Source: an uncultured Tropicimonas sp.
GTDB taxonomy: Bacteria > Pseudomonadota > Alphaproteobacteria > Rhodobacterales > Rhodobacteraceae
Assembly: GCA_947495685.1 (NCBI GenBank)
Contig: CANLZY010000003.1
Coordinates: 1 to 64,000 of the forward strand
Length of the DNA stretch: 64,000 nt
Direction: 5' to 3'
Part shown: in pieces, positions 55,667-64,000 of the stretch
Numbering within the stretch: position 1 is the first letter of the stretch
Layout of the letters: each line of letters opens with the position of its first letter
Made by a program: the position numbers and the translations under genes
Notes under the pieces: generated by a model
What the model saw: only the letters and a program-made list of their open reading frames with translations
Told to the model about the DNA's origin: nothing
Databases searched by the model: none

Positions 55667-55702
55667 AAAAGGAAAAGTCGGGCGCGCGCAGGTGGCGCGC
55701 CC
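55667..55702 (-). terminator. Intrinsic terminator of the mmd operon
   Basis: On the minus strand, just after the last gene, GGGCGCGC pairs with GCGCGCCC around a 7-base loop and is followed by GACTTTTCCTTTT. A perfect 8-bp GC stem plus a T-rich tail is a convincing rho-independent terminator. A second GC hairpin (55631-55666) lies beyond it without a T-tract. Confidence 0.75.
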
Positions 55703-55707
55703 GCGTC

Positions 55708-56859
55708 TTAGTTGCCGAACCAGGCGATGAAGTAGCCGGCGACCACCGCCGTACCAATCACGCCAGCCACGTTCGGACCCATGGCGTGCATGAGCAGGAA
55801 GTTGCCCGGGTCGGCCCGCTGACCTTCGACCTGGCTGACACGTGCGGCCATGGGCACGGCCGAGACCCCGGCAGAACCGATCAACGGGTTGATCTTGTTC
55901 TTGCTGAAGACGTTCATCAGCTTTGCCATCAAGATCCCGCAGGCGGTGGCGATGCCAAAGGCGACCACGCCGAGGCTGAGGATCTTCAGGGTAGAGGCGT
56001 TCAGGAACGCTTCGCCCGTCATGGTGATCCCGACCGAGGTGCCAAGGAAGATTGTGACCACGTTGATCAACTCGTTCTGCGCTGCCTTGACCAGACGATC
56101 GGCCACGAGGCTTTCGCGCAGGAAGTTGCCGAGCATCAGCATTCCGATCAGGGCCGCGGCTGCGGGCACCAGAAGGATGACGACGATGGTGACCATGCCA
56201 GAGAAAATCAGCTTCTCCAGACGGGACACTTCCCGCAAGGACTTCATCCGGATCTTGCGTTCTGCCTCGGTGGTCAGCGCGCGCATGACCGGCGGTTGCA
56301 ACATCGGCACCAGGGCCATGTAGCTGTATGCTGCAACGGCGATCGGTGCGAGCAGTTCCGGCGCAAGCTTGTTCGCCAGGAAGATCGACGTCGGGCCGTC
56401 GGCCCCGCCGATGATCCCGATCGCAGCCGCCTGTTCGGGCGAGAACCCAATGGCGGACGCACCAAGGAAGGTGGCGAAAACACCGAACTGTGCTGCTGCG
56501 CCGAGCAGCAACGTGCGCGGGTTGGCAATCAACGGACCAAAGTCGGTCAGCGCTCCGACGCCGAGGAAGATGAGCGGCGGGAAGATTTCATACTCGATGC
56601 CAAGCGAGATGTAATAGTACAGCCCGCCCGCATGATCGCCGTGCGGCAGGTTGACCAGCCCTTGGGTGGGCAGGTTGGCCAACAGCGCCCCGAAGGCGAT
56701 CGGGATGAGCAGCAAGGGCTCGAATTTGCGATAGACCGCCAAGTAGAACAGGACGGCGATGACCGCCCACATGACCATCATCTGCCACGTCACATCAGAT
56801 ATGGCGGTCATGTTCCAGAGCTGTTCGAGCTTGGAGGTCTCCGTGGTGGTGCCTTCCAT
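55708..56859 (-). CDS. mmdB: Sodium ion-translocating decarboxylase beta subunit (MmdB/OadB/GcdB family)
   Basis: A 383-residue membrane protein, the carboxybiotin decarboxylase and Na+ channel of sodium-pumping decarboxylases. It has about nine membrane helices and the conserved region [20 protein letters not shown] containing the essential Asp, [15 protein letters not shown] near the N-terminus, and a C-terminal [20 protein letters not shown] then [16 protein letters not shown] block typical of the family. It is last in the operon mmdA-mmdD-mmdC-mmdB and is followed by an intrinsic terminator. It moves Na+ out of the cell when biotin-bound CO2 is released. Confidence 0.92.
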   Translation of the reverse strand: MEGTTTETSKLEQLWNMTAISDVTWQMMVMWAVIAVLFYLAVYRKFEPLLLIPIAFGALLANLPTQGLVNLPHGDHAGGLYYYISLGIEYEIFPPLIFLGVGALTDFGPLIANPRTLLLGAAAQFGVFATFLGASAIGFSPEQAAAIGIIGGADGPTSIFLANKLAPELLAPIAVAAYSYMALVPMLQPPVMRALTTEAERKIRMKSLREVSRLEKLIFSGMVTIVVILLVPAAAALIGMLMLGNFLRESLVADRLVKAAQNELINVVTIFLGTSVGITMTGEAFLNASTLKILSLGVVAFGIATACGILMAKLMNVFSKNKINPLIGSAGVSAVPMAARVSQVEGQRADPGNFLLMHAMGPNVAGVIGTAVVAGYFIAWFGN

Positions 56860-56876
56860 GGAAGGGCCCCCTTATG

Positions 56877-57287
56877 TCAGGAAAGGGTGATAAGGACCTG
56901 TCCCTCGGTCACGTTCGATCCGGGGGTCACGTTGATGGCGGTCACGGTGCCGTCCTGGGGTGCGCCGATGTTGGTGTTCATCTTCATGGCTTCCAGCACC
57001 AGCAGGGTGTCACCCGCAGAGACTTGCTGGCCGACGGAAACGTCGACACTTACCACGGTCCCGGCCAGCGGGCTGGGAACGGCACCGGGGCCAGAGGCAG
57101 CGGCGGGGGCAGCAGCAGCGACGGGTGCAGCAGCGGGGGCTGCGGCGGGGGCTGCGGCAACGGGGGCCGGAGCGGCGGCAGCCCGGGCCGGGCTGGCGGC
57201 AACCGGGGCCGCAACAGTGGGAGAATCCAGATCTTCCACCGTCACGTCATAGGCGATACCTTGAACGGTGATCCGCAAACGTTTCAT
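56877..57287 (-). CDS. mmdC: Biotin carrier subunit of the sodium-pumping decarboxylase
   Basis: A 136-residue biotinyl carrier. Residues 1-20 are a short beta-segment, about 25-62 form a long alanine/proline-rich flexible linker, and the C-terminal 70 residues are a biotinyl domain with the lysine in [19 protein letters not shown]. The linker is characteristic of methylmalonyl-CoA and oxaloacetate decarboxylase biotin subunits. Its ATG overlaps the stop of the OadG-like gene (ATGA). The beta subunit follows after 17 bases. Confidence 0.9.
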   Translation of the reverse strand: MKRLRITVQGIAYDVTVEDLDSPTVAAPVAASPARAAAAPAPVAAAPAAAPAAAPVAAAAPAAASGPGAVPSPLAGTVVSVDVSVGQQVSAGDTLLVLEAMKMNTNIGAPQDGTVTAINVTPGSNVTEGQVLITLS

Positions 57288-57685
57288 TTCTGTTGTCCTC
57301 TCAGAATATTGGGGGTCTCTCCACCCAGCGTGGGTCGTGTCGGACCCCAGTCTGTCCGGATGCGACGGCTTGAGAAGGTCTCCTTGCGACCCTCAGTTGG
57401 CCATTCGCTGACCTGGTGCGAAGGAGCGGCAACCCGGGTCACGCGGTACCCGGCGCCAAGGAATTCCTCCACGGCCGCCGCAATGGCGGCCATGTGGTGG
57501 GGCGGCACACCCGACGCCACCTGCGGCTTCGGTGGTACTTTGGCCAGTTCGGCAACAGGCTCTGTCGCTTTCCTGGTGGCGCGAATGAAGATCGCCCCCA
57601 CGAGTGCGCAGGTGCCCCAGATCGAGGCGAGGACCGTCATGACGACGGCAAAGCCGGTCCCGATCAGTTCAAGATTTTCAAACAT
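57284..57685 (-). CDS. mmdD: OadG-like small membrane subunit of the sodium-pumping decarboxylase
   Basis: A 133-residue OadG/MmdD-family protein. One N-terminal transmembrane helix (about residues 5-35, [20 protein letters not shown]) is followed by a hydrophilic region and a conserved [13 protein letters not shown] helix typical of OadG proteins with extended C-termini. It assembles the complex and anchors the carboxyltransferase to the membrane. It lies 15 bases after mmdA and overlaps mmdC by four bases. Confidence 0.85.
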   Translation of the reverse strand: MFENLELIGTGFAVVMTVLASIWGTCALVGAIFIRATRKATEPVAELAKVPPKPQVASGVPPHHMAAIAAAVEEFLGAGYRVTRVAAPSHQVSEWPTEGRKETFSSRRIRTDWGPTRPTLGGETPNILRGQQK

Positions 57686-57700
57686 AGGAAAAACCTTCGC

Positions 57701-59254
57701 TTACAGCGGGATGTTGCCGTGTTTCTTGGGCGGACGGGTTTCGCGCTTGGACATCAGCCCCCGAAGGGTCAGTGCAATGGCGCTGCGTGTCTGCCGCGGC
57801 TGGATGATGTCGTGAACGAACAGTTCCCCGGCGGCCAGGTACGGCGTGGCGAACTGACCACGGTACTCGTCTGCCAGTTCCTTGGCCTTGGCGGCCTTGT
57901 CGTCGGCTTCTGCCAGTTCCTTGCGGTAGAGGATATTGACAGCCCCGTCCGCACCCATCACGGCGATTTCCGCGGTCGGCCACGCGATGACGCGGTCGGC
58001 CCCCATGTCTTCGCTACACATGGCCAGGTAAGCTCCGCCATAGGCCTTGCGCATGATGACCGTGATTTTCGGCACCGTGGCAGACGCATAGGCAAACAGC
58101 ATCTTGGCGCCATGGCGGATGATGCCGCGCCGTTCCTCGTTGACGCCGGGCAGGAAGCCGGGAACGTCGACCAGGGTCACGATCGGGATGTTGAAGACGT
58201 TGCAGAACCGAACGAAGCGCGCGGCCTTGTCGGAGGCGTCGATGTCCAGCGTGCCGGCCTTGACCGTCGGCTGGTTGGCGACGAAGCCGACAACGATTCC
58301 ACCGATACGGCCGAAGCCGATGACGATGTTCTGGGCAAAGAGCTCCATGACTTCCATGAAGTCGCCGTCGTCCGCCAGCAGCTTGATGACTTCGCGGCTG
58401 TCGAACGGGATCTTTGGGTCTTCGGGAACCAGGTCATCCAGACGCGGATCATCGACGACGGACAGATCAGGTTCGACCCGGTGCGGCGGATCCATCATGT
58501 TGTTGGACGGCAGGAACGACAGCAACCGGTGGGCGATTGCCACCGCATGAGCGTCGTCTTCCGCGATGAAGTGGATGTTGCCGGAGACAGAGGCATGCGC
58601 CTGCGCCGAGCCGATCTCGTCCATCGTGGTGACCTGGCCGGTCACGGCGCGAATGACCTCGGGACCGCAGATGAACATCTGGGCGTTCTCGCGGGTCATG
58701 ATGATGAAGTCGGTCAGCGCCGGGCTGTAAGCAGCACCACCGGCACAGGGACCTGCGATGACAGAGATCTGCGGCACGACGCCGGACAGCTGAACATTGC
58801 GGTAGAACACCTGGCCATAAGCTGCGAGCGAGCCGACGCCTTCCTGGATCCGGGCTCCGCCGGAATCGTTGAAGCCGATGATCGGGATACCGGCTTTTCC
58901 GGCATAATCGAGTGTATGGCAGATCTTCTTGGAGTGGATCTCGCCGAGCGAGCCGCCGACCACCGTGAAGTCCTGGGAGAAGGCCGCGACCGGGCGACCA
59001 TCCACGAAGCCGGTGCCCGTGATCACGCCGTCAGTGGGAATGGATTTCTTTTCCATCCCGAAGTGACGACTCTTGTGTTGGGCGTGCAGCCCGAATTCCT
59101 GGAACGTGCCCTCGGAGAACAGGGATGCCAGGCGGTCGCGTGCTGTCATGCGCCCTTTGGCGTGTCGGTCCTCGGCCTTCTTTACACCGCCGCCTTCCAG
59201 TGCGACGGCGCGCCGTTTCTCCAACTCGTCCGCGAGCGTCTTGGATATCGCCAT
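57701..59254 (-). CDS. mmdA: Carboxyltransferase subunit of a sodium-pumping acyl-CoA decarboxylase (MmdA type)
   Basis: A 517-residue crotonase-fold carboxyltransferase of the propionyl/methylmalonyl-CoA type. Its two acyl-CoA oxyanion-hole regions are seen: the N-half GIPIIGFNDSGGARIQEGVG with VIAGPCAGGAAYSPALTDF, and the C-half VDVPGFLPGVNEERRGIIRH with MRKAYGGAYLAMCSEDMGAD. Such subunits also occur in propionyl-CoA carboxylases; the company of OadG, a separate biotin carrier and MmdB shows that here it is the decarboxylase alpha subunit. Likely reaction: methylmalonyl-CoA to propionyl-CoA with Na+ export, but a related acyl-CoA cannot be excluded. It heads the operon. Confidence 0.9.
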   Translation of the reverse strand: MAISKTLADELEKRRAVALEGGGVKKAEDRHAKGRMTARDRLASLFSEGTFQEFGLHAQHKSRHFGMEKKSIPTDGVITGTGFVDGRPVAAFSQDFTVVGGSLGEIHSKKICHTLDYAGKAGIPIIGFNDSGGARIQEGVGSLAAYGQVFYRNVQLSGVVPQISVIAGPCAGGAAYSPALTDFIIMTRENAQMFICGPEVIRAVTGQVTTMDEIGSAQAHASVSGNIHFIAEDDAHAVAIAHRLLSFLPSNNMMDPPHRVEPDLSVVDDPRLDDLVPEDPKIPFDSREVIKLLADDGDFMEVMELFAQNIVIGFGRIGGIVVGFVANQPTVKAGTLDIDASDKAARFVRFCNVFNIPIVTLVDVPGFLPGVNEERRGIIRHGAKMLFAYASATVPKITVIMRKAYGGAYLAMCSEDMGADRVIAWPTAEIAVMGADGAVNILYRKELAEADDKAAKAKELADEYRGQFATPYLAAGELFVHDIIQPRQTRSAIALTLRGLMSKRETRPPKKHGNIPL

Positions 59255-60118
59255 GATTGAACCGCTTTGCTAGGGCCACACCCGGACGGGAATGGCGTTT
59301 ACAGGGGAATGGCAGGGCCGTCGCCACGGACATCCCGATTTCGCCAGACTGGCGCTCGGAACGTGCACCCGCAAGAGACTGCTCCCATCTGTCGGGGAGA
59401 CCAATGCCCTGTCCTGACCTAAAGATAAAGGGGGCGAGGGATGCGGCAAAATCGCGACCGAACGGCTTCCGGCGGGATCGCCCTTTCTCTGATTGGCCGG
59501 CGGTTCGCCAACGTGGAACAGGATGTCGCGGGGAACAAACCAAACGCCGGACATCGTGCCGGATCGATTTTGGCCTCCTCCGACCAAGGCTCGACAACAC
59601 GGGGAGAGTCGCCGCGGGACGTGGCCTTGTCGCCGATACACGACCTTGATTTACCATCCATTTTTCGACTTTAATACAAATACTTAACTCAAGGTGCGAT
59701 CCGGAACCGCCGAATGCACCCGAACCGTTTCCCAGACTTGACATGATGACCGAATATTTGCCGCCCGTCGCGATCCGCGAGTTGATGACTCCTTGGTGGT
59801 GCCGCGCCGCCACCCCACCAAGCCCCAGCACACCGACCAGCAACGGACACTTGCACCGGCTGTCGCCCCGATATTCCGACAGGTCATACCCCTTCGAGTG
59901 GGACCCCTGGGGCGCAATCCACCGGAGGCGCGCCTCACCCTCTGCTGATGCTGAAACCCGGATGCACGGACATCCTTGGAGGGTGACGCGGATCGGACCT
60001 TCGCCCCTCCGGGGCCGCGCAGCCCCATCCCAACCGAGACGATGCGCGAGGTCGCCGCCGCTGTTGCGGTCAGGGCAAGAACGACATTCCCCGGCAGAGT
60101 GCCGGCCGTCGTCTTGGC
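59255..60118. other. Gene-free interval of about 860 bases
   Basis: No protein or RNA gene is recognised. A noticeably AT-rich island at about 59640-59700, contrasting with the GC-rich surroundings, is probably the promoter region for the leftward mmd operon, about 390-450 bases before mmdA. The right half is Pro/Arg-coding noise in most frames. A long 5' leader or a small RNA could hide here, but I see no conserved structure. Confidence 0.35.
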
Positions 60119-61285
60119 TCAGGCTCCTACTTCGTATTCGCGGATGAAGTCCGAATCCGGCGTGATTCCCAGGCCGGGGCCTGTCGGGATCTGCACGCGA
60201 CCGGTCCGGGCGACCTGCCCCTGGATATCCAGGGGGTCGGTCAGCAGATGATCGCGAAAACGGTTCTCGGTGGTGTCGAATTCCAGCATCGGCTCCCAGG
60301 GATGCAGCCCGCCCGGCATGGGCGGCATTGCCGCCAGCAGTTGCAGGTTGGTGGCCACCGCCACGGCCGAGCCCCAGACGTGGTTGATCACCGGGGTGAA
60401 ATGGGCATGTGCCAGCGCCAGAACCCTCAGGTACTCGCTGATCCCGCCAAGGGCACAGACTTCTGGCTGGGCAATGTCCAATCCGCGGTTTTCGAGGATG
60501 TTCCGCCAACCCCAGCGATTGAACTCTGCCTCGCCACCCGAGATGTTGACCTTCAACCCCTTACGAAGCTCGCGGTAGCCGTCCAGATCCTCGGGCGCCA
60601 CGGGTTCCTCGAACCAGTAGGCGTCCAGTTCCTCCAACGCGCGGCCGACATAGAAAGCGTCCGAGGTCGTATAGGCGTGGTTCGCGTCGGCCATGAAGGG
60701 GAAGTCGTCGCCAACGCCCTTGCGCACGGCCTGCGCCAGGATCACGTCGTCCTTCGGGCCCATGCCGATCTTCATCTTGGTCGCGGCAAAGCCCATGCCC
60801 TTGATCGCGGCGGCTTCGTCCACGAAGCGCGCGGCCATCTCGGCGGTACTTTCGGGGCGCAACATCATCCCATAGCCATAGGCCTTGACGCTGGTCCGAT
60901 GCGCCCCGCCGATCAACTTGTGAATCGGCAGGCCGGCGATCTTGCCCGCGATGTCCCACAGCGCGATATCGACGCCCGAGAGCGATTGCATCGGCATGCC
61001 CTTCTGCCCGTGATCGCGCATCAGGTTATAGACCTTGTGCCAGATCACGTCCCGGTCCAGCGGGTCCATGCCAAGGATCATCGGCTGGATCACCCCCTCG
61101 ACGATGCCCTTGTTGGCCAGCGCAATGGTGCCGGGTCCAAAGCATTCGCCCCAACCTGTCACGCCCTCGTCGGTGGTGATCTCCACCAGGTGCGCGGTGC
61201 GGCGGGAATAGTATTGTTGGGAGTAGCCAAGCACCTCGGGCATGTCGCACTGCAACACATGGCTGCGAACCGAAACGATCTTCAT
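60119..61285 (-). CDS. Enolase-superfamily MR-subgroup enzyme, D-galactarolactone cycloisomerase/sugar-acid dehydratase-like
   Basis: A 388-residue mandelate-racemase-subgroup enzyme. Catalytic and metal residues are visible: ATKMKIGMG (K-x-K), FMADANHAY (Asp), WFEEPVAPEDLDGY (Glu), ISGGEAEFNRWG (Glu) and TPVINHVWGSAVAVATNLQL (general-base His). The HVWG stretch and the C-terminal EPMLEFDTTENRFRDHLLTD then LDIQGQ region resemble D-galactarolactone cycloisomerase and galactarate dehydratases. The ATG at 61285 follows GAGGAAA, and a longer upstream reading would run into the GMC gene. It is last in the operon after the GMC and small-subunit genes, 29 bases downstream of GMC. Confidence 0.85.
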   Translation of the reverse strand: MKIVSVRSHVLQCDMPEVLGYSQQYYSRRTAHLVEITTDEGVTGWGECFGPGTIALANKGIVEGVIQPMILGMDPLDRDVIWHKVYNLMRDHGQKGMPMQSLSGVDIALWDIAGKIAGLPIHKLIGGAHRTSVKAYGYGMMLRPESTAEMAARFVDEAAAIKGMGFAATKMKIGMGPKDDVILAQAVRKGVGDDFPFMADANHAYTTSDAFYVGRALEELDAYWFEEPVAPEDLDGYRELRKGLKVNISGGEAEFNRWGWRNILENRGLDIAQPEVCALGGISEYLRVLALAHAHFTPVINHVWGSAVAVATNLQLLAAMPPMPGGLHPWEPMLEFDTTENRFRDHLLTDPLDIQGQVARTGRVQIPTGPGLGITPDSDFIREYEVGA

Positions 61286-61314
61286 TTGATTTCCTCGTAC
61301 CTCGGGCGGTCCGC

Positions 61315-62940
61315 TCAGTCGAACAGCGTGGCGATATTGGTCTTGATGCTGTCGCCGATGTAGAGCGCCAGCGCCTGTATCGTGGATGTGGGGTTCACCG
61401 CCCCTGCGGTGACAAAGATCGAGCCATCGACGATGAAGAGGTTCTTCACGTCGTGGCACCGCCCCCAGCCGTTGACGACGGAGGTCGCCGGGTCGTGTCC
61501 CATCCGGGCGGTCCCCATCTGATGCCAGCCGGCCCGCCGCCAGACCTTGCCGTCGCGCCCGCCGCCATCCGCGACGATTTCCCGAGCGCCGGCGGCCATC
61601 AGGGCCTCGGCGGCGCGCGCCTCGCCATGGGCGAACATCTTCAGCGTGTTCTCTCCGACCTTGTAGGTGATCTTGGGGGCCGGAATCCCGTCGCTGTCGG
61701 TCAGATTCGGATCCAGCGTCACGGCGTTGTGCTCTTCGGGCAGGTCCTCGGTCACCACGGTCAACCCGGCGATATAGGGATAGACGTCGTCCATCCGGCG
61801 GCGATGCTCGGCCCCCCAGGGAATCGGATTGTCCACGCCGTAACCGCCAAGCGCATAGGTCACCGGTGTTGCCACCCGCCCGCTGTGCAGCCCGTAGCCG
61901 CGCACGAAATCACGGCTCGGGTCGGTTTCATAGAACTCCTGACTGAGGATCGAACAGGCAAACGGCCCCTTGAATCCCTCCATCGGCTCGTCGAACCGTC
62001 CGGTCACGCCGGACAGTGGATGGAACATCAGGTTCTTGCCGACCATGCCACTGGAATTGGCCAACCCGTCCGGGAAGTGCTTCGATTTCGAGTTCAGCAA
62101 CAGGCGAGGCGTCCCGATCCCGTTGCAGGCCACGACAACCATCTCGGCCCGCTGCTCGTGCAGGGTGCCATCCCGGTCGTGATACAGCACGCCGGTCGCC
62201 ATGCCATCGTCGCCCACCAGGATCTCGCGGACCCGTGCACCGGTTCGCAGCTCTACCCCCGAGCGCAGCAGCATCGGCCAATGCGTCAGGTCCACGCTTG
62301 CCTTGGCGCCGGCAGCACATCCCAGATCGCAGGTGCCCGCGTTTACACATTTCGCGCGGCCGTCGTCGTCGCGGCTCAGGATCGCCACGTCTGACGGCCA
62401 CCAGTGCCAGCCCAGGGTGTTGAAGCCCTTTGCCAGGGTCTGGCCGAGCTTTCCGATCGGGATCGGCGGATTGGGCGGTGAGTAGGCTGGGTAGGCCGGG
62501 TTCCCGGCCAGGCCAGACACCCCCATGATCCGGTCGTTCATTTCGTAGAACGGCTCCAGCGTGGCGTAGTCCACCGGCCAGTCCTCGGCCACCCCATCGA
62601 GGGTCCGCGCCCGGAAATCCGACGGTTTCATCCGCGGCCAATGGCCGAGGTAGTTGATCGTGGAGCCGCCGACAGCGTTGTAGTTCACCGGCGTGATCGG
62701 AGAATCGTCGGCGTTGATCGGATAGTCCTGCGGCAGGCCCCGGACGTTGGGGTCGCAGGAAAACTTGCCATAGCGCGCAAGTTCGTAGTCCTGATCACGG
62801 CTTGGGAAATCCTTGTCGAAGATCCAGTCGCCCTGTTCGAGGCAGAGGATATGCATGCGGGTGTCGACCAGCGACCAGGCAATCGCAGCGCCAGAGGCAC
62901 CTGCCCCGATGATCAGCACGTCCACGGGTTGGTTTAACAT
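61315..62940 (-). CDS. GMC-family FAD-dependent oxidoreductase (sugar/glucoside dehydrogenase-like)
   Basis: A 541-residue glucose-methanol-choline oxidoreductase. The FAD loop is VLIIGAGASGAAIAWSLV; the middle has YNAVGGSTINYLGHWPRMKP; a cysteine-rich stretch KCVNAGTCDLGCAAGAKASV resembles the subclass with an iron-sulfur or disulfide centre in sugar 3-dehydrogenases; and the C-terminal His-Asn pair lies in GWHQMGTARMGHDP and AVNPTSTIQALA. No signal peptide. It begins one base after the stop of a gluconate-2-dehydrogenase subunit 3-like gene, the usual small partner of LacA-type glucoside 3-dehydrogenases. A cytochrome partner may lie outside the window. Substrate: a sugar or sugar acid, unproven. 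Confidence 0.87.
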   Translation of the reverse strand: MLNQPVDVLIIGAGASGAAIAWSLVDTRMHILCLEQGDWIFDKDFPSRDQDYELARYGKFSCDPNVRGLPQDYPINADDSPITPVNYNAVGGSTINYLGHWPRMKPSDFRARTLDGVAEDWPVDYATLEPFYEMNDRIMGVSGLAGNPAYPAYSPPNPPIPIGKLGQTLAKGFNTLGWHWWPSDVAILSRDDDGRAKCVNAGTCDLGCAAGAKASVDLTHWPMLLRSGVELRTGARVREILVGDDGMATGVLYHDRDGTLHEQRAEMVVVACNGIGTPRLLLNSKSKHFPDGLANSSGMVGKNLMFHPLSGVTGRFDEPMEGFKGPFACSILSQEFYETDPSRDFVRGYGLHSGRVATPVTYALGGYGVDNPIPWGAEHRRRMDDVYPYIAGLTVVTEDLPEEHNAVTLDPNLTDSDGIPAPKITYKVGENTLKMFAHGEARAAEALMAAGAREIVADGGGRDGKVWRRAGWHQMGTARMGHDPATSVVNGWGRCHDVKNLFIVDGSIFVTAGAVNPTSTIQALALYIGDSIKTNIATLFD

Positions 62941-62941
62941 C

Positions 62942-63403
62942 TCAGCGCCTCCCGTCAGGTGTGTCCCGGAAACAGTTGCCGCGGGTCCGGACCGGGGCCG
63001 TCAATGCATTGATCAGCTCCGCCGGTTCGCCGGGAACGTCGTAGCCGTCCGGATGAACAGGCTTGGCGGACAGGCCGAACAGCGGCCGCGTGTCGGGTCG
63101 GCTGTAATACCCCTTGTAGACCAGCGGCAGCAAAACCGCGAAAAACTCCGGCGCCGTGATTTCAAGGCGTTCCAGCGTGGCGGTGTTGATCCCGTCAAGG
63201 CCGGCGGCCAGCGCCAACCCGTCCGAGACCACGGCCTGATACCCCGCGTCCTCGCTGACCCTTTCTGCAACAAAATCGGCAACCCCAAGCGATCCGGCGG
63301 CAGGAACCCTGCCATCGGCGCTGGCCGGGATGATCTGGTCCAGAATACTGTCGATCAGGCGGCGCTCGTCTGCGCTCCAGAAAGGCGTCGCGTGTTCCGG
63401 CAT
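62942..63403 (-). CDS. Gluconate 2-dehydrogenase subunit 3-family protein
   Basis: A 153-residue small subunit of the gluconate-2-dehydrogenase subunit 3 family. It opens with FWSADERRLIDSILDQIIPA, the family's hallmark helix, followed by SLGVADFVAERVS and a C-terminal LLPLVYKGYYSRPDTRPLFG segment. In characterised systems this subunit chaperones or secretes a GMC dehydrogenase, usually with a Tat signal. Here no signal peptide is seen, so a soluble complex is suggested. It is coupled to the GMC gene. Confidence 0.85.
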   Translation of the reverse strand: MPEHATPFWSADERRLIDSILDQIIPASADGRVPAAGSLGVADFVAERVSEDAGYQAVVSDGLALAAGLDGINTATLERLEITAPEFFAVLLPLVYKGYYSRPDTRPLFGLSAKPVHPDGYDVPGEPAELINALTAPVRTRGNCFRDTPDGRR

Positions 63404-63464
63404 GGGAGGACTCCCTTGTTACAGGCGGATCGCCAGCCACGTGATGGCGATCCGGATTGAGGTT

Positions 63465-64000
63465 CTAACGTGATGCGCCTTCCTTGGAGCGCGACAAGGC
63501 ATCGATGGCCACGGCCAGCAGCAGGATGGCCCCCGAGAACATCAACTTGTCAGCCGCCGATGCGCCCGACAGATCCAGCCCGTTGCCAAGCGAGCCGATG
63601 ACCAGCGCGCCCAGGATCGCGTTCCAGACCGAGCCACGCCCGCCGAACAGCGATGTGCCCCCGATGACTGCGGCACCGATCGCCTCCAGCAGAAGCGGGC
63701 CACCGGCAAAGGCGTTGAACGATACCGAGGCATAGCGGGACGCGCCCACGATACCGCCGATGGCCGCCATCATTCCAACTAGTCCGAAGGCCGCCACCCG
63801 CATGCGCTGCACCGAGATGCCGACACGGCGAGCGGATTCCGGGTTGCCGCCTACGGCAAACAGCATCCGGCCAAACGGCGTGGAGGTGGTTACCCAGCTC
63901 AGCAATGCCGTCATGCCGATCAGCAGCACGACCAGCAACGGAACGCCGCGATAGCTGTTGAGGGTCCAGACGGCGGCAAAGGCCAGCAATGAAAAGAAGA
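63465..64000 (-). CDS. Sugar ABC transporter permease, RbsC/XylH family (truncated by window edge)
   Basis: The C-terminal part, about 175 residues, of a sugar permease of the RbsC/XylH family. The segment GRMLFAVGGNPESARRVGIS (coupling loop) and the conserved FAGGPLLLEAIGAAVIGGTS then LFGGRGSVWNAILGALVIGS are family hallmarks, with transmembrane helices around them. The N-terminal helices and the other transporter genes lie beyond position 64000. It is upstream, on the same strand, of the dehydrogenase/cycloisomerase genes, so it probably imports their sugar substrate. Confidence 0.85.
   Translation of the reverse strand, partial: FFSLLAFAAVWTLNSYRGVPLLVVLLIGMTALLSWVTTSTPFGRMLFAVGGNPESARRVGISVQRMRVAAFGLVGMMAAIGGIVGASRYASVSFNAFAGGPLLLEAIGAAVIGGTSLFGGRGSVWNAILGALVIGSLGNGLDLSGASAADKLMFSGAILLLAVAIDALSRSKEGASR

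Overview
The window is high-GC, densely coded DNA from an alphaproteobacterium, most likely a marine Rhodobacteraceae (Roseobacter-type) heterotroph. The basis is inference from gene content: a TctABC tripartite tricarboxylate transporter, several sugar and amine ABC systems, an RTX exoprotein, Rieske and TMADH-like amine enzymes, an FtrA/rhodanese pair, and many FCD-type GntR and LysR regulators. No rRNA is present; one tRNA-Thr(UGU) lies at 39767-39842.

Layout. 0.2-6.7 kb is a sugar-acid island: AGE-family epimerase/isomerase, FCD GntR regulator, a decayed solute-binding protein, Gfo/Idh/MocA dehydrogenase, ManD-type mannonate dehydratase and a 3-hydroxyisobutyrate-dehydrogenase-family enzyme. 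7.0-8.6 kb is a broken arylsulfatase. 8.7-10 kb holds DUF4345 and DUF302 proteins. 10-16.7 kb is a LysR gene divergent from a cytoplasmic sulfatase, tctCBA and an SMP-30 lactonase. 17-20 kb holds VOC, rhodanese, FtrA and ExoD. 20.5-26.3 kb is a complete ribose operon (rbsDACB, LacI regulator, ribokinase) with a LacI-type operator upstream.

26.3-32.8 kb is a gene graveyard: DUF1254/DUF1214 and cardiolipin synthase pseudogenes, unassignable stretches and an IS3 transposase tail, with one intact ProC-like reductase. 32.8-38.3 kb carries a modular secreted RTX lipase (P-domain, two CARDB domains, class 3 lipase, RTX repeats) followed at once by a 7TM-DISM histidine kinase and a NarL-type response regulator. 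38.4-39.65 kb is a decayed IS903-like IS5 element with an IS3 fragment nested in it, next to the tRNA-Thr gene. 40.1-40.9 kb is a pair of small membrane proteins.

41.3-55.6 kb looks like one amine-catabolism region: a PotABCD-type transporter, divergent from a flavin monooxygenase, Rieske oxygenase, RidA, DUF1028 hydrolase and aldehyde dehydrogenase relic, then LysR, an MFS carrier, a dimethylamine/trimethylamine-dehydrogenase-like flavoprotein and an M20 deacylase. Three copies of a TTARG-N5-CCTAA palindrome (a T-N11-A LysR box) lie before the transporter, the oxygenase operon and the dehydrogenase, suggesting one regulon. I consider this the best candidate for an undescribed system. 55.7-59.3 kb encodes a four-subunit biotin-dependent sodium-pumping acyl-CoA decarboxylase (methylmalonyl-CoA decarboxylase type) ending at an intrinsic terminator. 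60.1-64 kb is an operon running off the window edge: sugar ABC permease, gluconate-2-dehydrogenase subunit 3-like protein, GMC oxidoreductase and an enolase-superfamily cycloisomerase/dehydratase.

All family calls come from reading the translated sequence; no search or alignment was run.
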